Shown in pieces: positions 9,208 to 17,712 of a stretch of DNA of 64,000 bases (position 1 is its first letter; the number at the start of each line of letters is the position of its first letter). The stretch comes from Oceanobacillus jeddahensis (GTDB lineage: Bacteria > Bacillota > Bacilli > Bacillales > Amphibacillaceae), in the NCBI RefSeq assembly GCF_000750635.1, contig NZ_CCDM010000002.1, forward strand, positions 124,001 to 188,000. The letters are read 5' to 3'. The position numbers and the translations under genes were made by a program. The notes beneath the pieces are model-generated. The model did no database searches, was not told where the DNA came from, and worked only from the letters and a program-made list of their open reading frames with translations.

Positions 9208-9235
9208 TGCAACTTTATTTCATTTTATTCGTCTC
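9208..9235 (+). promoter_or_regulatory. ECF-type promoter of the sigma operon
   Basis: TGCAAC, a 16-nt T-rich spacer, then CGTCTC matches the Bacillus ECF pattern (TGAAAC, 16 nt, CGTCT) with one change in the -35. It lies 34 nt before the ECF sigma gene, so the factor probably activates its own operon. Confidence 0.7.
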
Positions 9236-9269
9236 ACTTATACAGGAGATGATATGGAGAGGCTTACTT

Positions 9270-9761
9270 ATGTCGAAAATCAATCCATTAGAGATGATAG
9301 AGGAAATCTACAATGAACATTATGCCTATTTAAGAAACTTTTTAATAGGACTGACAAAAAGTGATGAGATTGCGGATGAAATTATTCAGGAACTTTTTTC
9401 GAAAATTCTGGTTACACCAACGATTGTTTATAAAGTAGATTATATGAAAAGCTGGCTGGCCAGAGGAGCAAAAAATACACTGCTGGATTATTACAAAAAG
9501 AAGAAACCAGTATTGCTTCATGATGAAAATGTGATCGAGTCGCTGCTTATTGACCACCGAACACCAGAGAAAGATGTCATCATTAACGAACGTTTGGAAA
9601 CGGTTCTCGGGAAGTTATCTGATACAGATAAAGCGATTATGCTTGCGAAAGAGTACTATGGATATAATTATCAGGAAATCAGCGAATTGTTAAATCTGCC
9701 AATTTCTACATTGAAGTCAAAGTTTTTCCGAATGCGGAAGCAAATGATAAAAAAGGGATGA
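9270..9761 (+). CDS. ECF-subfamily RNA polymerase sigma factor
   Basis: This small sigma-70-family factor has about 163 residues with only regions 2 and 4. Region 2 is in the stretch around YNEHYAYLRNFLIGLTK...ADEIIQELFSKIL and region 4 is the C-terminal helix-turn-helix around YNYQEISELLNLPISTLKSKFFRMRK. The ATG at 9270 follows GGAGAGG by 7 nt; earlier in-frame codons lie inside the promoter. An anti-sigma gene follows after 4 nt. It resembles YlaC-type factors, but exact orthology is not claimed. Confidence 0.9.
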   Translation: MSKINPLEMIEEIYNEHYAYLRNFLIGLTKSDEIADEIIQELFSKILVTPTIVYKVDYMKSWLARGAKNTLLDYYKKKKPVLLHDENVIESLLIDHRTPEKDVIINERLETVLGKLSDTDKAIMLAKEYYGYNYQEISELLNLPISTLKSKFFRMRKQMIKKG

Positions 9762-9765
9762 TACT

Positions 9766-10254
9766 ATGGATGACAATGAAAAAATTCACCTATTATCTCA
9801 GGAATTAATACCGGTTATCAATGATTTGGATGAGGAACCGAAACAAATTGTATTAGAGCATATCGAAGCATGCGACGAATGTGAAAATTTGTATGCAGAG
9901 ATGATGGATGTGGATAAAGAAATTCCTGAACACGCATACGACAAAGAGGTTGAAATAAAACCGTTAAAGAAATTAGTACAGTTTAATAAGGGATTGAAAC
10001 TATTATTGATTGCCGTTCGGGCTATTATTCTGTTTTACGTTACTTATTCCAGTTTTCAATTTTATGATTTGGAATCGCCAGGCGTCGTGCTGCAAAATTT
10101 CCAGGGAGGTATTTTACTGTTCTACTTCCCGGCTGCAGTCTTTTTACTGGTATTTACGTTTACCTTTTTTAATAAAAAATGGCTGTGGATTTCTTTAACG
10201 GCAGACGCCATTATTATTTTTCTGTTTGGCAACATGTTGCAATTTTTCTTTTAA
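9766..10254 (+). CDS. zinc-finger anti-sigma factor, membrane-anchored
   Basis: This is the cognate anti-sigma factor. The N-terminal soluble part (residues 1-80) contains the ZAS-type motif HIEACDECENLY, i.e. H-x3-C-x2-C, which folds around zinc and sequesters the sigma factor. Three or so membrane helices follow, around residues 84-100, 115-135 and 138-160. Genes of this arrangement release the sigma factor on redox change or proteolysis. It is followed 18 nt later by another membrane protein of the same operon. Confidence 0.85.
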   Translation: MDDNEKIHLLSQELIPVINDLDEEPKQIVLEHIEACDECENLYAEMMDVDKEIPEHAYDKEVEIKPLKKLVQFNKGLKLLLIAVRAIILFYVTYSSFQFYDLESPGVVLQNFQGGILLFYFPAAVFLLVFTFTFFNKKWLWISLTADAIIIFLFGNMLQFFF

Positions 10255-10272
10255 AACATTGGGGGTATTCAT

Positions 10273-10935
10273 ATGTTTAGAATTATAGGGATAGGCATCT
10301 TTTTTGGGGTTATCGTATTTCTGTTTACGTTTATTGCATCTAAAAAGAGCGGCAAATATTATATGGCACCAGTCGTCACCTTTCTTATCTTCCTTGTTGT
10401 CGTAGCGTATAGCTTAATTGTTGTTGGTGGATTCGAAGGGATGGGGGTAGGATTTTTAGGAGCAGGTTTTCTAGTTGTAAGTATAGTCGGGACCCTCTTT
10501 TTACCTTTACTGACCCGTTTGAAGTTTGCGAGAGAATTTACAAGGAAAGATATATGGGCTCTTATTCTTTTACCGCTGCTGTTTTTTTCGGCAATTGGGG
10601 CAGGTATTTATTTGGAGGATAACTACTGGGTTATTGATGAGGGAGAAACTACTGTGATAGAAGGAGAGGGAAGCTATTACGAAATTACCACCATTCCTGA
10701 AAGGAGAAAGCAAATTACTGTTCATTTAGGAGAAGAACATGCCGGGAAAAATGTGGAAGTAGAAAAAGTGAACAAACGTGGGCCAACAGAAGTTACTGTA
10801 AAAATTGTTGATGGGGGAAGTAGGGATGAAAGCGGTTATATTATAATCGGATTGGATCAAATAACAGAGCCCGTAACTGTGCAAACCACAGATGGAGATG
10901 TAATTGAACCAAGTATGGAGCAGGAGGAAAATTAG
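10273..10935 (+). CDS. hypothetical membrane protein of the sigma operon
   Basis: I do not recognise this 220-residue protein. Residues 1-120 contain four hydrophobic segments. Residues 125-220 form a soluble, beta-rich, acidic domain with GEGSYYEITTIPERRKQITVHLGEEH, probably outside the cell. Sharing an operon with an ECF sigma/anti-sigma pair suggests an envelope-stress output or sensor role. A mobile element has inserted 19 nt after its stop codon, and the terminator that may have belonged to this operon lies beyond that element at 11745. Confidence 0.7.
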   Translation: MFRIIGIGIFFGVIVFLFTFIASKKSGKYYMAPVVTFLIFLVVVAYSLIVVGGFEGMGVGFLGAGFLVVSIVGTLFLPLLTRLKFAREFTRKDIWALILLPLLFFSAIGAGIYLEDNYWVIDEGETTVIEGEGSYYEITTIPERRKQITVHLGEEHAGKNVEVEKVNKRGPTEVTVKIVDGGSRDESGYIIIGLDQITEPVTVQTTDGDVIEPSMEQEEN

Positions 10936-10954
10936 ATATTTGTTTTATTCATGA

Positions 10955-11678
10955 CTCAACTATCTCACCTAAAAATAAGCATATATATCTTGCTGTTTCA
11001 GAATTATCAAGTTCTTCTTTATTGTGCTTGCTTTTTAGTTAAATCAGCTGTTTTTGAACGAATGATAGTGCATAGCTCCGCTCCAGCCAACCACTCCGCT
11101 TTCCGACGTACAACGGTTTTTGATGGGGCGAGTAACCGCAGTCCCAGGACGTACTAGTGCAGACGTTACAACAACTCTTTTCGGTGGGGTGAGTAATCGC
11201 AACCCCAGGACGTTGCGTTTTTAGTCTGCCATGGGGACGGCTTCAGCTAACTTGAAAAGAAAAACGCTTTTCAAGTGGATATTCAGCTCGCCCTGTTCCC
11301 ATAGGAGTCTCTGTGGTTGGCCTCCGCTCTAATGGGATTCTACAGCGCATGAAAGAAATAACATCCTGTTGAGTTGCATGAAATAGTGGCTCTTTCGTTT
11401 GATAACACGATTATTACAGTATTTTAAATGGTTGGTTTAGCAGTTCGAATCATGACAGCATAGATAGTTATCATCAGAAATAGCTTTTATGCACCGAAAG
11501 TAATCTTGGTGGAACATTTTACCATGGAGCATGATAAATATGTTCTGTCTGATCTACCTTTTATTTGTTCGGCTATTTTACACTCCACCTTCTATTCTTT
11601 GTCAAGGTAGTTATCAAAGGGACGACCAACTCCTGTTTCTATGGAAATGAAGTTTCTTTTTAAGGTGCGAAAGTTGAG
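10955..11678. mobile_element. Non-autonomous element A, copy 1 (TIR plus 7-bp target duplication)
   Basis: This non-coding element is bounded by inverted ends CTCAACTATCTCACCT and, on the other strand, CTCAACTTTCGCACCTT. It is flanked by the direct repeat TTCATGA at 10948-10954 and 11679-11685. It matches the second copy at 57353-59793 along its length once insertions are removed (about 600 bp). Inside is a palindromic structure (outer arms GCCAACCAC at 11086 and GTGGTTGGC at 11313). A 126-bp module is inserted into that structure. No transposase is present, so mobility would need a helper encoded elsewhere. Confidence 0.8.
11105..11230. repeat. D module inserted in element A
   Basis: Copy 2 of element A reads CCGCTTTCC directly into ATGGGGACGG, whereas here 126 bp lie between these two strings. 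The insert carries two units of the GGGGCGAGTAATCGCAGTCCC type. Related modules are seen inside the R1 repeats (reverse orientation) and in R2 copy 2 (55604-55696). The uninterrupted copy acts as an empty site, so this is a genuine insertion. Confidence 0.75.
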
Positions 11679-11744
11679 TTCATGATAAACTGAGCCTGTT
11701 TGAACATAAAAATAATTCTTAAAAAAGAATATTCCCTGATTCGG

Positions 11745-11781
11745 AGGTTTTCGGTATTTAACTGAAAGACCTTCTTTTTTT
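11745..11781 (+). terminator. intrinsic terminator, separated from its operon by element A
   Basis: An 11-bp stem with one bulge (AGGTTTTCGGT against ACTGAAAGACCT) and a 5-nt loop is followed by CTTCTTTTTTT. No gene lies immediately upstream except, beyond element A, the sigma operon, whose original terminator this may be. Confidence 0.55.
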
Positions 11782-11935
11782 AGGAGACAGAGTGATGATT
11801 TGAATTAAAAATCGTAATAAGAGTGGGGGAAACAATCATTGCAACCAATAGTTGCGTCTTAGTTGGTGGTAAATAACTTGTAAAATGCTTATGATTAAAG
11901 TAATAAAGCATAGAAAGGAGGAGGAGTGGGTAGCA

Positions 11936-12455
11936 TTGGGAATAAATATAAGAAATAAAAGAAAATCTTTGAAGCTTTCACAGGAATATATAGCTGAACA
12001 GCTGCAAGTCAGTCGACAGGCAGTATCGAAGTGGGAAATGGGTCCAATCTGAACCATCAACCAATAATCTTATCACGCTGGCCGAGTTGTTTTCCTGTGA
12101 TATTACAGAGATACTTTCGCAAGAACAAACAGATGAACGAAAAGGTACAGACAATCAAATGAAGCAAGAAACTAAGACGGTTGTAGCACCTAAGAACTGG
12201 TGCTTTTCCAGCGTTCACCTTATTTTAACAATAATACTTTTTTCAAATTCTTTTACATCTTATGAAAATACTGTATTTAAAACAGTGGGATTTTTACTAA
12301 TTGTTAATATTTCTTGCTTTTGCAGTGAATATTTAGTGATTAAGTATTATCAAATGAATCAGCAAAAAAATTTTAAAAAAGGATATGTGCTATTTATTGG
12401 ATGTCAGACATTTATTACGGTGATATTATTTGTGGTTGCTAAGTTCTTATTTTGA
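11936..12455 (+). pseudogene. XRE-type HTH regulator with C-terminal membrane part, frameshifted
   Basis: Starting at TTG 11936 after AAAGGAGGAGGAG, the frame gives a helix-turn-helix of the form LSQEYIAEQLQVSRQAVSKWE. It hits a stop just after WEMG because of one extra C at 12044-12045. Removing that base restores the family reading (SEPSTNNLITLAELFSCDITEIL) and runs on through about three membrane helices to 12455. Such HTH-plus-membrane regulators are common in Bacillota. With the frameshift, only a fragment of about 38 residues and an unlinked C-terminal part could be made, unless the base is a sequencing error. Confidence 0.8.
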
Positions 12456-12456
12456 T

Positions 12457-12489
12457 GCGGGAGTTTTACGGACGGTTCTCCGTGATAAA
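12457..12489 (-). repeat. R1 end fragment, inverted
   Basis: This 33-bp piece is the reverse complement of the left end of R1 (compare 5287-5318 and 21365-21397). It lies directly after the broken regulator. No other part of R1 is present. Confidence 0.6.
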
Positions 12490-12659
12490 TATCACATATT
12501 ACAAAAATAGATACTATAAGCTTAGTTAGTAGATAGTAATCAAACGTTTGTTTAATGCCGAATAATTACAAATTTGTAATGGAACAAGTAGCAAAGTTTA
12601 TTATTTTAAATATTTTTCTAACAAGACTTCTGCTTACTTTTATAGAAAATGGGATAGTA

Positions 12660-12712
12660 TCGCTTAAATCCGAACGAATTCAAGTTTTAATTGAACGTTT
12701 GGATTTAAGCGA
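12660..12712. repeat. long inverted repeat
   Basis: A 17-bp stem with one wobble position (TCGCTTAAATCCGAACG against CGTTTGGATTTAAGCGA) has an inner pair TTCAA/TTGAA. It lies just downstream of the minus-strand epimerase gene and may act in 3'-end formation, but no clear T run follows on either strand. Confidence 0.5.
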
Positions 12713-12750
12713 ATGAATTGGTAAATAGAGTTTAAAAGAAAGGTTTACTA

Positions 12751-13731
12751 TTATTTTCTTGTGTCTTCAATACAGCGCTTCATTGTTTCCGCAATCGCTT
12801 GATGGATATCCGCTTTATTATATTTTAATACTGGCATTGTATCATCGGGATTGATATACGCATCCCGATTTTGAATTTCTGCGGCAACTGCTTGATGAAT
12901 ACCATGTTCTTTCCCTGCAGCAGCTGTTTGTTCATCATATTTTGCCATAGCAGGCTTCATTTGCTCGAGTGGAACTACTTGGATGACGGTGTCTTTTTGT
13001 CCTAGCTCATTGGCAATGATTTGGAAAAAATCTTTGTGTCTCATATTCGTATCAGAAATAGCATATTTTTCTCCATGTTCGCCATATTCCAATGCTCCAA
13101 TTGTCGCTTCAGCAACTTGTTGAACAGTAACCATTGCTGAGCCTCCACCAAGTACTGGAACGATTTCTTTTCCTTCGATTTGTGGGAAAAACATTGCCCA
13201 TAATGGAGTTCGCCCAGGCATCGTTCCGAAAATATATGGAAGACGTAGAGACATCACATCCATTTGTCCTTCCCCTTCCATGAAGGCAATTTCTTCTTGT
13301 AATAAACGTGTTCGTGGATAGGCTTGTTTTTTAAGCTCAAGCTCTGGCCAAGTTTCTGCAAAATGGGCAAAGTAAGAACCGTAAATAACAAACTTTTTAA
13401 TTCCAGCCTTTCTAGCAAGATGAGCTAAACGTTGTGTTGGAAGCACATTTGCTTCATAGAAAAAATGCGTTGCAGGTATTTCCGGAACCATTCGTTCATC
13501 TGCACTGGCAGCATAGATAAACATATCTTTACCAGCTAGTATATCTAAAATTTGTTCATCCGTCATTTCATTGATATCCCCAAGATGGCATTCTACTTCC
13601 GGAGGTAGTAATTCTGGTGCCGGCATTGGCGGTAAAGCAACTGTAGATACAATGTATTCCCGCTTTAATAATTCCCGAACGGTATGATATCCGAGTAATC
13701 CTGTTCCTCCCAAAATAAAAACATTTTTCAT
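12751..13731 (-). CDS. NAD(P)-dependent epimerase/dehydratase family protein
   Basis: This extended short-chain dehydrogenase has about 326 residues. The Rossmann motif GGTGLLG sits at residues 7-13 directly after the first strand. YGSYFAHF is the region expected to hold the active-site tyrosine, but the classical YxxxK is not obvious. The start is ATG 13731 preceded by AAGGAGGAG; the longer open frame upstream lacks signals. It is monocistronic. The substrate is unknown, although the family includes sugar-nucleotide and flavonoid-type reductases. Confidence 0.85.
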   Translation of the reverse strand: MKNVFILGGTGLLGYHTVRELLKREYIVSTVALPPMPAPELLPPEVECHLGDINEMTDEQILDILAGKDMFIYAASADERMVPEIPATHFFYEANVLPTQRLAHLARKAGIKKFVIYGSYFAHFAETWPELELKKQAYPRTRLLQEEIAFMEGEGQMDVMSLRLPYIFGTMPGRTPLWAMFFPQIEGKEIVPVLGGGSAMVTVQQVAEATIGALEYGEHGEKYAISDTNMRHKDFFQIIANELGQKDTVIQVVPLEQMKPAMAKYDEQTAAAGKEHGIHQAVAAEIQNRDAYINPDDTMPVLKYNKADIHQAIAETMKRCIEDTRK

Positions 13732-13860
13732 ATGTGATCTCCTCCTTGTTTGTGAATGGTTGATCAATGTTTCTAACTTTAATATAACAGGTAAATAAAG
13801 ACGAAAATACTTAGGTTATGGCATTTTTGTGAAGTATTTCACAAAAATATAAAAATATTT

Positions 13861-13898
13861 AAGAAGTGAAGCCCTAATTGAAGGAAGTTTCACTTCTT
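13861..13898 (-). terminator. terminator of the VTC/DUF4956 operon
   Basis: A perfect 10-bp stem AAGAAGTGAA/TTCACTTCTT lies 28 nt past the DUF4956 stop. On the minus strand it is followed by TTAAATATTTTTAT. It could serve either strand. Confidence 0.6.
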
Positions 13899-13925
13899 AA
13901 AAATTATTTTTATATTTAACTCATT

Positions 13926-14609
13926 CTACCCATCAGTATTTTCTATATAAGTGATCGAAACTTTTAAATTAGCATTTTTTTCACGAATGTGGTCTAGCAA
14001 TTCTTTATCATGTACTTCATTTTTCATACGGATAGCATAAGTGTATAAAATCATTGTTCCAAGATTAGTCGTTTCAACCTGTCGTAAGGAAGAACTTAGC
14101 GTATACGCAGCCAGTACATCATTCATCAGATTTTCATAATTTAAGTTTTCTGGTACAGTTACCTTTAAAATTTGTGTGTCTTTTCCTTTTCCATATTCAA
14201 ATTTGTAAAGCAAGTAAAGTACCAAACAAGCAAATAACGTGAGTATGATTGCTAAATCAAAACGAAAAAGTCCACATGTCATACCTGCGCACAAACCGAA
14301 AAAAATATACGCAATATCTTTCACATTGGTGACTGCACTTCTGAATCGAATTAGTGAAAAAATAGCAAATAAACCAAATGCAACACCGGCATTATCACTA
14401 ACCACGTTCATAACCACGGAGACGATAATGCTCAAAATAATAATAGTGTGTACGAATGATTGGGCATATCGTTCACCTGTAAATGTGATTATGTATACCT
14501 TCGTAATAGCCAAGCTCAATAAAGTTGCCATGACCAATGCAAGTAATATCATATAAATACTGGATGGTTCACTAGCTTGTAAATCGAATATTTTATCTAT
14601 GAAATCCAT
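13926..14609 (-). CDS. DUF4956 membrane protein, partner of VTC protein
   Basis: This 227-residue protein has four membrane helices in its first 140 residues and a soluble C-terminal domain that ends TYIENTDG. The motif FGLFAIFSLIRFRSAVTNVKDIAYIF is diagnostic for DUF4956. It starts one base after the stop of the VTC-domain gene, so translation is probably coupled. DUF4956 genes are commonly linked to VTC-domain genes in bacteria, and I infer a membrane component of a polyphosphate-related system. No biochemical role is established that I can name. Confidence 0.87.
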   Translation of the reverse strand: MDFIDKIFDLQASEPSSIYMILLALVMATLLSLAITKVYIITFTGERYAQSFVHTIIILSIIVSVVMNVVSDNAGVAFGLFAIFSLIRFRSAVTNVKDIAYIFFGLCAGMTCGLFRFDLAIILTLFACLVLYLLYKFEYGKGKDTQILKVTVPENLNYENLMNDVLAAYTLSSSLRQVETTNLGTMILYTYAIRMKNEVHDKELLDHIREKNANLKVSITYIENTDG

Positions 14610-14610
14610 T

Positions 14611-15372
14611 CTATCTTCCTCCTGCTGTTACATACTCTCTTTCCATTCCATCTGGCAGTTGATTTCTTTGCAGTAATTCTATACTGGTACAGTATTTAGA
14701 TGCACTTCTCTGCTCGCATTGAAGTGCCTGTAGAATACGGGTTAACCATAATGGAACACTATCATTTACTTTGACTTCCAATACAACTAGATTGTTATCA
14801 ATAAAGTGCTCTCCATCAGAACCATGTTCTAAAAGGAGATCATCATTACGACAGCGTAAATTAAAATCAAATGTGATACGCAATTCAGGATCATCTATTC
14901 CGTGAAGTGCATGACGTTCATAGCTAACAACCATTTCCGGTTTTAATGTGTATAATGTTCGAAAATGATCAATTTCACGAAGCACCTGCAAATTCGAAGT
15001 ATGAAAGTCCTTTAAATGTTTTTCGTTTCCTTTTTCCAGATAATGATATGCTTCTTCTAAGGGAAGTAACATTCTCCGTTTATTGACTACATTGTTATGT
15101 TTTTGTTTAACCTCAAAAAAAGATGTTCCATCAATACCTGTTTCATTATAGGTTCGCAGGCGGAGTTTTTGCCGGAATGCCAATTTATTCTTTGTTTCAA
15201 AATAAATTTTGTGATCATCGCTATCAAAATATAAGCTACTGACAATATATCTTCCGTCCACACCAAATTTATCTGACCGCATATATGGCATGATTTGTTC
15301 CAACAAGAGCGAGTATTGATCCAATGTAATCAGATATTTCTGCTCTTTTCTTTTGAAAACTTCTATTGCCAA
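14611..15372 (-). CDS. VTC-domain protein, putative polyphosphate polymerase
   Basis: This protein has about 253 residues with the VTC domain that in yeast Vtc4 polymerises polyphosphate from ATP. The tunnel-fold hallmarks visible are the opening RKEQKYLI, RYIVSSLYFDS, FRQKLRLRTYN with its basic residues, FFEVKQKHNN, and a C-terminal VLEVKVNDSVPLW strand. The likely start is TTG 15372, placed 8 nt after GGGAGGTGA, not the upstream ATG 15402. It is encoded with DUF4956 but, unlike many such loci, no CotH kinase-like gene is adjacent. The bacterial activity is inferred. Confidence 0.85.
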   Translation of the reverse strand: MAIEVFKRKEQKYLITLDQYSLLLEQIMPYMRSDKFGVDGRYIVSSLYFDSDDHKIYFETKNKLAFRQKLRLRTYNETGIDGTSFFEVKQKHNNVVNKRRMLLPLEEAYHYLEKGNEKHLKDFHTSNLQVLREIDHFRTLYTLKPEMVVSYERHALHGIDDPELRITFDFNLRCRNDDLLLEHGSDGEHFIDNNLVVLEVKVNDSVPLWLTRILQALQCEQRSASKYCTSIELLQRNQLPDGMEREYVTAGGR

Positions 15373-15655
15373 TTTTTTCACCTCCCTTTTGTATAACATC
15401 ATAAGTGATGTGAATAAGATGATGGTTAAAACTTGGTTAGAATTCTATGAGAAAATAACATATCAATAATTTGTTGCTGAAAAAATTTAATATATAGAAA
15501 CAGTTTTGCAAAAATTGGTATTTGGAGTTTTTGATTCAAATATCAACCTTAGTATGATTATTTAAAGGGGGCTGTTTGGAGAGAATTAATCAAAAAAAGT
15601 ATGTGTTGGCCAGGCAAATATTACGTACATTGTTTATCGCAGTGTAATTGGCTAG

Positions 15656-15735
15656 AGCTGGGTCTGCGGTTACTCGCTCCATCGTAAAGAGTTGTGCGTC
15701 GCAAAATCCCCCCCTGAAGGAAGTTTCACTTTATG
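15656..15735. repeat. R1 3'-half fragment
   Basis: This contains one GGTTACTCGCTCCATCG unit, the GTAAAGAGTTGTGCGTCG segment and the final TGAAGGAAGTTTCACTTTAT of R1. The 5' hairpin half is missing. The rest of the 15373-15855 gap shows nothing recognisable. Confidence 0.7.
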
Positions 15736-15855
15736 AAAAATAGGAAGTTCGTTAAAATGAAATAAAAGGGCAAAACGTTTCTTAAAACAAAAAAGTAAAT
15801 AGGGCTATCCACCATTCAATTCGTATTTCAACGTTAAGATATTAGAAATAAACAA

Positions 15856-15889
15856 CGCATGATTGAATTATTTCCTGTTCAACCATGCG
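15856..15889 (-). terminator. terminator-like hairpin after PadR/HAAS operon
   Basis: A 12-bp stem with one wobble (CGCATGATTGAA/TTCAACCATGCG) and a 10-nt loop sits 15 nt downstream of the minus-strand operon. The following T stretch on the minus strand (TTGTTTATTTC) is weak. Confidence 0.55.
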
Positions 15890-15903
15890 CCATTAGAAAA
15901 TAT

Positions 15904-16902
15904 TTATTTTTTTCGAGACTTTATAAATCCGTCCACAGCATCCCAAACTAAACCGATAATGAACAGAATAAAAATCCAAAATGTTGACTGATTCCATATC
16001 GTAGTCACTGTATCAAATGTCTCTGAACCAGCCTCAACGATACCGGCTTCTACTAATTCATTTATAAAATCAGGATTCCAAAAATCAGGCCAGCTAATCA
16101 TAAATAGTATTGCTGCCATCGAAATAACGTTCACAATAGTGGTATAAATGGCTAATTTATACGTCCATTTTCCAGAAACAAGTTTGAGGCATTCTTTAAT
16201 GATTCCAGCTCCAAATATGAGAAGAATAAACAATAAATAAGTGCCATAAGTTTGTTCATTTAAAAACGGAACAACTTCGGTAAAGCCGTCTTGAAATACC
16301 CAAATCCCAAAGTAGTCGTTCGAAAAAGCGAGAAATGCAATAATAATGGTGTAGAAAATAATGCCGATAATTGACTCACTACGTTTGATTTGTCTTTTTT
16401 CATCTGGTATGGGCGGTAAATCAGAAGGCTTCCATTCATGCCCCGATATATCTTTTTGCTTCGTGCCTCCGCACAGCTCACCGATAGCAAACCAAAATGT
16501 CGTCCAGCCAAAAGCCGTGGGGAGTACAGTAACGAAGGAAACAATCATATCCACAAAATAATCTAAAATAGACGTTGGGTCTAAAATTGTTTGGATGACA
16601 AATCCAACACCTATTAAAGAACTTATAACGATGAGAACAATCTTCACGACTAAAATATAGGAATCAAAAAGCTCCGGACCAATGATATATTTCTTTGTTC
16701 CCCGATACTTATCAGCAAGCTCTCTTGGGCTGCCTAGTTCCAAAAGTACTTCCTCTACTTCGCTATCTTTTACGTTATCATTTCCTGCCCGATCTTCCAA
16801 CATATCTTCAATTAATCCACGCAGCTCATCAGCGATATCCTTACGCTGGGATTGGGGGAGCTTTTGGGTAACCGCATAAATATACCGATTAATCATTTCC
16901 AT
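15904..16902 (-). CDS. HAAS-domain membrane protein
   Basis: The protein has about 332 residues. Residues 1-75 form the HAAS helical domain (INRYIYAVTQKLPQSQRKDI...LGSPRELADKYR), and about six membrane helices follow. HAAS proteins are characteristically co-encoded with PadR regulators; here the start overlaps the padR-like gene by 14 nt, implying coupled translation. The start ATG 16902 follows AGAGGTGA. The role is presumably a membrane effector or sensor controlled by the PadR protein; no enzymatic function is visible. Confidence 0.85.
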   Translation of the reverse strand: MEMINRYIYAVTQKLPQSQRKDIADELRGLIEDMLEDRAGNDNVKDSEVEEVLLELGSPRELADKYRGTKKYIIGPELFDSYILVVKIVLIVISSLIGVGFVIQTILDPTSILDYFVDMIVSFVTVLPTAFGWTTFWFAIGELCGGTKQKDISGHEWKPSDLPPIPDEKRQIKRSESIIGIIFYTIIIAFLAFSNDYFGIWVFQDGFTEVVPFLNEQTYGTYLLFILLIFGAGIIKECLKLVSGKWTYKLAIYTTIVNVISMAAILFMISWPDFWNPDFINELVEAGIVEAGSETFDTVTTIWNQSTFWIFILFIIGLVWDAVDGFIKSRKK

Positions 16903-17251
16903 TTTCTTCACCTCTCTTATTTTCGATGATCTGATCCATGCTGGCTGCAATATTTTTCCATTCAATAACCAGCAAATCAAAGACTTCTTTTCCAGTCTTA
17001 CTCAGTACATAATATTTCCTCGGCCTTGATTCATTCGTATCCCATGTACTATCTAAGAGTCCCTGTTTTTCCAATCTTCTCAGCAGTGGATATAATGTGC
17101 CAGGTTCAACATGTATCCCTTTTTCATAAAGCCTTGTCACGAGGGAGTATCCATACTGCGGTTCTGAGAGCTGGCTTAATGCACCAATTGTAATGGTTCC
17201 TCTTCTCAATTCTTGCATGATTTTATCTAAATGTTCGTTTGCATCTGTCAT
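16889..17251 (-). CDS. PadR family transcriptional regulator
   Basis: This 120-residue winged-helix repressor of the PadR type contains LRRGTITIGALSQLSEPQYGYSLV, then VEPGTLYPLLRRLEKQGLLDSTW as recognition helix and wing. The C-terminal helix forms the dimer. ATG 17251 with TAGGAG at 8 nt is preferred to the longer frame from 17287, which would include the promoter. It probably represses its own operon through the palindrome between its -35 and -10. Confidence 0.9.
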   Translation of the reverse strand: MTDANEHLDKIMQELRRGTITIGALSQLSEPQYGYSLVTRLYEKGIHVEPGTLYPLLRRLEKQGLLDSTWDTNESRPRKYYVLSKTGKEVFDLLVIEWKNIAASMDQIIENKRGEENGND

Positions 17252-17270
17252 GTGATCAACTCCTATATTC

Positions 17271-17300
17271 ATTATAGTGTATGTCACACACTATTGTAAA
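17271..17300 (-). promoter_or_regulatory. sigma-A promoter with embedded PadR-type operator
   Basis: On the minus strand TTTACA and TATAAT are separated by 18 nt. The spacer and edge carry the dyad ATAGTGT-N7-ACACTAT (17274-17294). An operator between -35 and -10 directly upstream of a PadR gene is the expected autoregulatory layout. Confidence 0.75.
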
Positions 17301-17328
17301 GTACACATTAAAGTTTGCTGCAAAATAT

Positions 17329-17562
17329 TTTATCATGGAGAACTGTCCGTAAAATTCCTGCCTCAAAATAAAGTGTGAAAATAAATTTATTTAGGCGGGA
17401 GATCAGGTGAGCTAACTCCCTGAATCACTCAGGCTAACTCAGTGGGAGAAGAACAGCAGACTAAGTTCGCAACGTCCTGGGACTGCGGCTGGGACTGTGA
17501 TTACTCGCCCATCGTAAAGAGTTGTGCGTCGAAAACTCCCGATGAGTGAAGTTTCGTTTTAT
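17329..17562. repeat. R1 interspersed palindromic repeat, copy 2
   Basis: This copy has the same order of parts as the 5287 copy: left-end hairpin arms, a CAGTGGGAG arm, an internal GATTACTCGCCC module at 17456-17531, and the right end GTTTCGTTTTAT. It is the most degenerate of the three full copies; its first hairpin arms have lost several pairs. It lies between the PadR promoter and a GNAT gene. Confidence 0.8.
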
Positions 17563-17712
17563 GTAAAAAGCTTATTTTTAATAAAAGGAAGTTATAAGAA
17601 AGTTTGGTATAATTATTTAAACGAATTTCTATTATAACCATTCACAAAACAGGCTGATGTATTGAAATAAAAGGTTAACTAAAAAAGAAACAGAAAATAA
17701 GGAGGAATCTCT

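Noticed and set aside
10951-11157. 68-codon ORF within element A
   Set aside because: It lies across the inverted end and the inserted D module and is not preserved in copy 2.
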